Below are positions 61,006 through 64,000 of a stretch of DNA of 64,000 nucleotides, one piece after another. Position 1 is the first letter of the stretch. Each line of letters starts with the position of its first letter. The stretch is from JAJZRJ01 sp040757055 (lineage in GTDB: Bacteria > Desulfobacterota > Desulfobulbia > Desulfobulbales > Desulfurivibrionaceae). Location of the stretch: NCBI GenBank assembly GCA_040757055.1, contig JBFLXY010000008.1, forward strand, positions 1 through 64,000, in the 5' to 3' direction. Made by a program: the position numbers and the translations under genes. The notes beneath the pieces were generated by a model that did no database searches, was not told the origin of the DNA, and worked only from the letters and a program-made list of their open reading frames with translations.

Positions 61006-62382
61006 TCAGGCCGCGCTCTTGGCAACGGTACGGAAGAAAAAGGCATCCAGCGCCAGCCCCTCCGGGACAGAGGAGCCCTTGAGGCGGAATTCGGCGGTCA
61101 GCAGTTCCCTGAGCGCTTCCTTGAGCCGGATCGCGGTGGTGCGTTCGGCCTGGCGGAAGGTTTTGTAGAGCACATAGGGGTGGCCGGCCAGCAGGGAGGG
61201 CAGGGGGCGCGCCTCTTTCAGCCGGGGCAGATACCCCTGCTGGAAGGCGGGGAAGGCGAGGCCCGGGGAATAGGCGGGGTCGGGCAGTTCCTGAAGGGCG
61301 CGGGCCAGCAAGAGTTTGCGCAGGTGGTTGCGGAGGCCGGCCAGGATGGCCAAGGGGTGCATGCCCCCTTCCTGAAGGCGGCGGCTGATGCGGAGCGATT
61401 CGCCGAGGTTGGCGTCGGCATAGGCCTCGGTGAGTTCGTAGAGCGCCTCCTCACGGGTGCGGCCCACCATGGCATCCAGGTCCGCGCGGGTGATGATCCT
61501 GGCCTCGCCGGCCGACAGGGCCAGCTTCTCGGTCTCCATGACCAGGGCCACGGGCTGGAAGCCGACCCGGTCAAAGAGCAGCGGCAGCGCCTGGGGCTCG
61601 ATGCTCTTGCCGAAAGGTGCCAGGGTCCTGGCCACCAGACTCCGCAGCACCTCCTCCTGCCCCTTCCTGGCCGCGCTGGTGGCGCCGGCCTCCACGCTGA
61701 GGTCCAGCACCACTCCATGCTGCTCCATGGCCTTGTACAGCTTCTTGCGCTTGTCCACCGCCTCGGCCAGCAGGATCAGGGTGTTGCCGCGGGGGATGCC
61801 GTCGGGCAGGGCGGTCTGGTAGAGTTCGGCCGCATCGTCGGTCTGGGCGGCAGCCGCATCTCCCGGCTCGGCGCTGGCCAGCACCTCGGCCACCCAGGCC
61901 AGCTCCTGCGGCCTGGCAAAGCCGAAAAGTTCCTGCCAGCGGGCGGGTGGGCCTTCGGCCAGTTCCTCGGACCTCCACTCCGACGGAGTGAGGTTGGCCA
62001 GCCCCAGCATCTGGGTCAGATAGCGCGCGGCCTGGCGGTCATCCTGGCCATCCCTGGCCTTCTTCGCCTTGTCCCACAAGGTCTTGGCCACGGTCTTCGA
62101 GTAGAGCAGCCGGGAATCGATCACCTTCACCACCTGCCGCCCGCCGAACAGGCTGTAGGTGCGGAGCAGGTTCAGGGTCTGAATCGGATCCTCGCGTTCG
62201 CCGTCCACCACCTTGAGCCCCCGGCTGCGGGCGGCCTCGTCGGGCAGCAGGGCATTGACGATCTCCGCGGCCGCCTCCTGGCAGAGATAGCGCTCGCCAA
62301 AGAGGAGATAGAGCGGGGCCACCGTTCCCTTGGCGATCCCGGCGGCAAGTTTGGGCACGTCGTCCCGGCGATAAAGCGGCAT
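61006..62382 (-). CDS. holA: DNA polymerase III subunit delta
   Basis: Clamp-loader subunit that opens the beta clamp. A 458-residue protein that begins MPLYRRDDVPKLAAGIAKGTVAPLYLLFGERYLCQEAAAEIV, with the delta signature LLRTYSLFGGRQVVKVIDSRLL and the C-terminal collar features (EALYELTEAYADANLGESLRISRRLQEGGMHPLAILAGLRNHLRKLLLA). It is longer than typical HolA (about 340) because of an insert at about residues 110-190. ATG 62382 starts the family N-terminus; the region upstream belongs to the divergent neighbour. Confidence 0.88.
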   Translation of the reverse strand: MPLYRRDDVPKLAAGIAKGTVAPLYLLFGERYLCQEAAAEIVNALLPDEAARSRGLKVVDGEREDPIQTLNLLRTYSLFGGRQVVKVIDSRLLYSKTVAKTLWDKAKKARDGQDDRQAARYLTQMLGLANLTPSEWRSEELAEGPPARWQELFGFARPQELAWVAEVLASAEPGDAAAAQTDDAAELYQTALPDGIPRGNTLILLAEAVDKRKKLYKAMEQHGVVLDLSVEAGATSAARKGQEEVLRSLVARTLAPFGKSIEPQALPLLFDRVGFQPVALVMETEKLALSAGEARIITRADLDAMVGRTREEALYELTEAYADANLGESLRISRRLQEGGMHPLAILAGLRNHLRKLLLARALQELPDPAYSPGLAFPAFQQGYLPRLKEARPLPSLLAGHPYVLYKTFRQAERTTAIRLKEALRELLTAEFRLKGSSVPEGLALDAFFFRTVAKSAA

Positions 62383-62532
62383 GAGAGTGGTTTCCCGTTG
62401 ACCAGTGGCGATGGGTGTTGCTACTCTTGGCGTATGCTCCTTGTACACCTTTTCCCGGCTTGATGAAAGGGGGAGAGCGCCGCAAGCCCGCCAAACGGGC
62501 CGGCGCGACCGCCACACCGCAGCGCAGGCCCC

Positions 62533-63681
62533 ATGGACGCAGCAACGGCTCCGGCCCCGCCCAAAAAACTCGGCATCCTCATCGGCGGCACCGGGCTCAT
62601 CGGCGGCACCCTCACGCACTACTTCAAGACCGCGGCCGAAGACGAGTTCGACATCCTGGCGCCCAACAGCAAGCGGCTGAGCCTGCGCGATCCCGACGAC
62701 ATCCGCCGCTATTTCACGCGCTACCGGCCGGACTTCATCATCAACGCCGCCATCGCCGCCCTGGACAGCGGCCCGTTGCTGGCGCTGGAGACCAATACCC
62801 TGGGCAGCGTGCTGCTGGCCCGCGCCGCCCTGGAACTCGGCATCCCCTACATCCACTGCAGCACCGCTGCGGTGCTGCCGGCCGGCGAGAACCTGCGGGA
62901 AGAGGATTTCCAGCCACTCACCCCCGATCTCGCCAACTACCCGAAATCCAAGCTGATGGCCGAGCTCGCCCTGCGCGAGCTGGCGGAAAAACGCGGACTC
63001 GACTACACCTGCATCCGGCTCGGCATCGTCTACGGCGAGCACGACCACAAGATCCAGGGCTTCCAGCGGCTGCTTTTCTCGGTGGCCGACCGGGCCATGG
63101 TCGCGCTCTTCACCCGCCGCGGCGCCCTGCACTCCTACTCCAACGCCCGGAAGCTGCCCCATTTCGTGCACCACGTTCTCAACCACCGCCACGAGTTTTC
63201 AGGCCAGACATATCATTTCGTCGATCCCTGCCCGGTCTCGCTGAGCCAGCTCATCCTCACCATCAAGGCATATCTGGAACTCGCCACCCCGCCGGAAATC
63301 TATCTGCCTTACCCGGTGGCAAAATTCGGCCGGGACTGCATGCTGCGGCTCCTCCGGCTCCTCACCCGCGTCGGGATCGAGGCCCGCATGCCGGCCGAAC
63401 TCATGTTCCTCAAAAACTTCTACGAAACCCAGACCCTCGCCGCCGACAAGCTGCTGCGCTCGAGCTTTGCCGATCCCCTGCCGGCGGCCACGGTTTTTAC
63501 CGAGCTGCCCCGGCTGATCCAGTACTATCTGACCCGCTGGGAACAGTTGAACCTCATTACCCCGCTGGCCGGCGAATTCTTCGACCCCCGGAATCCCTCC
63601 GACCTCTTTGTCAATGCGCCGGGCCGCCTGCTCGCCCGGGTGGTGGACGAGGCGGCGGAACCCTTTCTGGAGCAACCGTGA
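62533..63681 (+). CDS. NAD-dependent sugar-nucleotide reductase-like protein (RmlD type)
   Basis: A 382-residue extended SDR protein. The cofactor loop is GILIGGTGLIGGTLTHYF, then NAAIAALD, IPYIHCSTAAVLP and YPKSKLMAELAL with the catalytic Tyr-x3-Lys. The middle and end (YHFVDPCPVSLSQLILTIKAYLEL) fit dTDP-4-dehydrorhamnose-reductase-like folds, but the C-terminal 90 residues are unusual (LADKLLRSSF, LPRLIQYYLTRWEQL), resembling enzymes acting on fatty-acyl or terpenoid substrates. Its stop overlaps the start of a kinase gene by 1 bp. Confidence 0.8.
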   Translation: MDAATAPAPPKKLGILIGGTGLIGGTLTHYFKTAAEDEFDILAPNSKRLSLRDPDDIRRYFTRYRPDFIINAAIAALDSGPLLALETNTLGSVLLARAALELGIPYIHCSTAAVLPAGENLREEDFQPLTPDLANYPKSKLMAELALRELAEKRGLDYTCIRLGIVYGEHDHKIQGFQRLLFSVADRAMVALFTRRGALHSYSNARKLPHFVHHVLNHRHEFSGQTYHFVDPCPVSLSQLILTIKAYLELATPPEIYLPYPVAKFGRDCMLRLLRLLTRVGIEARMPAELMFLKNFYETQTLAADKLLRSSFADPLPAATVFTELPRLIQYYLTRWEQLNLITPLAGEFFDPRNPSDLFVNAPGRLLARVVDEAAEPFLEQP

Positions 63682-64000
63682 TGCCCGCAGACCTGCCGGC
63701 CAGCATCGGCCGCTACCGCATCATCCGGCTTCTGGGCCAGGGGGCCATGGGCACCGTCCATCTCGCCAGGGACGCCATGATCCAGCGCCAGGTGGCGGTA
63801 AAAAGCCTGCGGCTCGACCGGCTGCACACCAAGGAGCAGCGCCGCCGGGCCGCAGACTGCTTCCTGCAGGAAGCCCGCATCGTCGGCAACCTCAACCACA
63901 GCCACATCACTGCGGTCTACGACATGGGGGTGCAGGAGGGCGTGCCGTACCTGGTCATGGAATACGTGGACGGCGACAACCTGAAAGAGATCATCCGTTC
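63681..64000 (+). CDS. Serine/threonine protein kinase, N-terminal part
   Basis: Only the first 106 codons are in the window. The start IGRYRIIRLLGQGAMGTVHLA has the glycine loop of a Hanks-type kinase. The ATP-binding lysine lies in VAVKSLRLD and the glutamate of helix C in FLQEARIVGNLNHSHI; the hinge VMEYVDGDNL is present. The catalytic loop lies beyond the window end. The gene overlaps the preceding SDR gene by 1 bp (TGATG), so the two are probably co-translated. Confidence 0.92.
   Translation, partial: MPADLPASIGRYRIIRLLGQGAMGTVHLARDAMIQRQVAVKSLRLDRLHTKEQRRRAADCFLQEARIVGNLNHSHITAVYDMGVQEGVPYLVMEYVDGDNLKEIIR

Overview
The window is a GC-rich (roughly 60%), densely packed bacterial chromosome segment carrying about 60 protein genes, no rRNA or tRNA that I could recognise, and one 100-N assembly gap (32396-32495). 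The gene set points to an anaerobic, Gram-negative member of the Desulfobacterota (Desulfobulbales-like or Desulfuromonadales-like). The grounds are an oxygen-sensitive class III ribonucleotide reductase, a selenocysteine formate dehydrogenase with sulfhydrogenase-type partner subunits, an ASKHA-domain corrinoid-activator-like protein, a CooT-type nickel protein, a decaheme cytochrome with an MtrB/PioB-type outer-membrane porin, and a type IV pilus cluster with an MshL-type secretin. This is inference from gene content; no genus can be assigned.

Layout. 0-5 kb: 3' end of rpoD, dprA, topA, and an orphan flagellar-rod-domain gene behind a sigma-28-like promoter. 5-8 kb (minus): lepB, pyrB, pyrC. 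8.2-15.2 kb (plus): pilM-N-O-P, an AMIN/STN/TPR protein and a separate lipoprotein secretin, closed by a terminator. 15.2-20.8 kb (minus): secB, uvrA, rsmB, pgeF. 20.9-24.4 kb (minus): nrdD, a glutaredoxin-like gene and nrdG, preceded by a promoter with two NrdR-box-like sites. 24.5-32.3 kb: nadB, HAD phosphatase, a hypothetical gene, the CooT/His-rich pair, CoA-binding protein, hisS, aspS, HEAT protein. 32.3-36.1 kb: heptamer array and gap, long AT-richer leader, decaheme cytochrome and porin. 36.2-39.4 kb: DUF309, MgtC-like, a kinase-like pair, NIL-ferredoxin. 39.5-46.3 kb (minus): cupin, Cys-rich mini-protein, fdhA (UGA = Sec), iron-sulfur subunit, FAD subunit, ASKHA protein. 46.4-52.6 kb (plus): M20 peptidase, parS-parA-parB, pyrK-pyrD, YkgJ-type protein, HAD nucleotidase. 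52.6-53.5 kb: an AT-richer island with two matching palindromes, a promoter and a membrane-anchored YEATS-like gene. 53.5-62.4 kb (minus): panE, metK-ahcY, a lipoprotein, clpS-clpA, holA. 62.5-64 kb (plus): a dTDP-sugar-reductase-like gene overlapping a Ser/Thr kinase cut by the window end.

How it fits together. Pyrimidine synthesis is split over two loci (pyrB-pyrC and pyrK-pyrD). Formate dehydrogenase, diaphorase subunits, corrinoid activator-like protein and CooT-type nickel protein would all suit C1/Wood-Ljungdahl metabolism. The cytochrome-porin pair would carry electrons across the outer membrane.

Most unusual: (1) the YEATS-like gene with paired covarying palindromes; (2) families of degenerate 7-bp tandem repeats folded into long inverted repeats that occupy many short intergenic gaps between 26.8 and 42.5 kb and even provide stop codons; (3) a clear bacterial SECIS behind the fdhA UGA; (4) the NrdR-box pair; (5) a sigma-28-like promoter on an orphan rod-domain gene.
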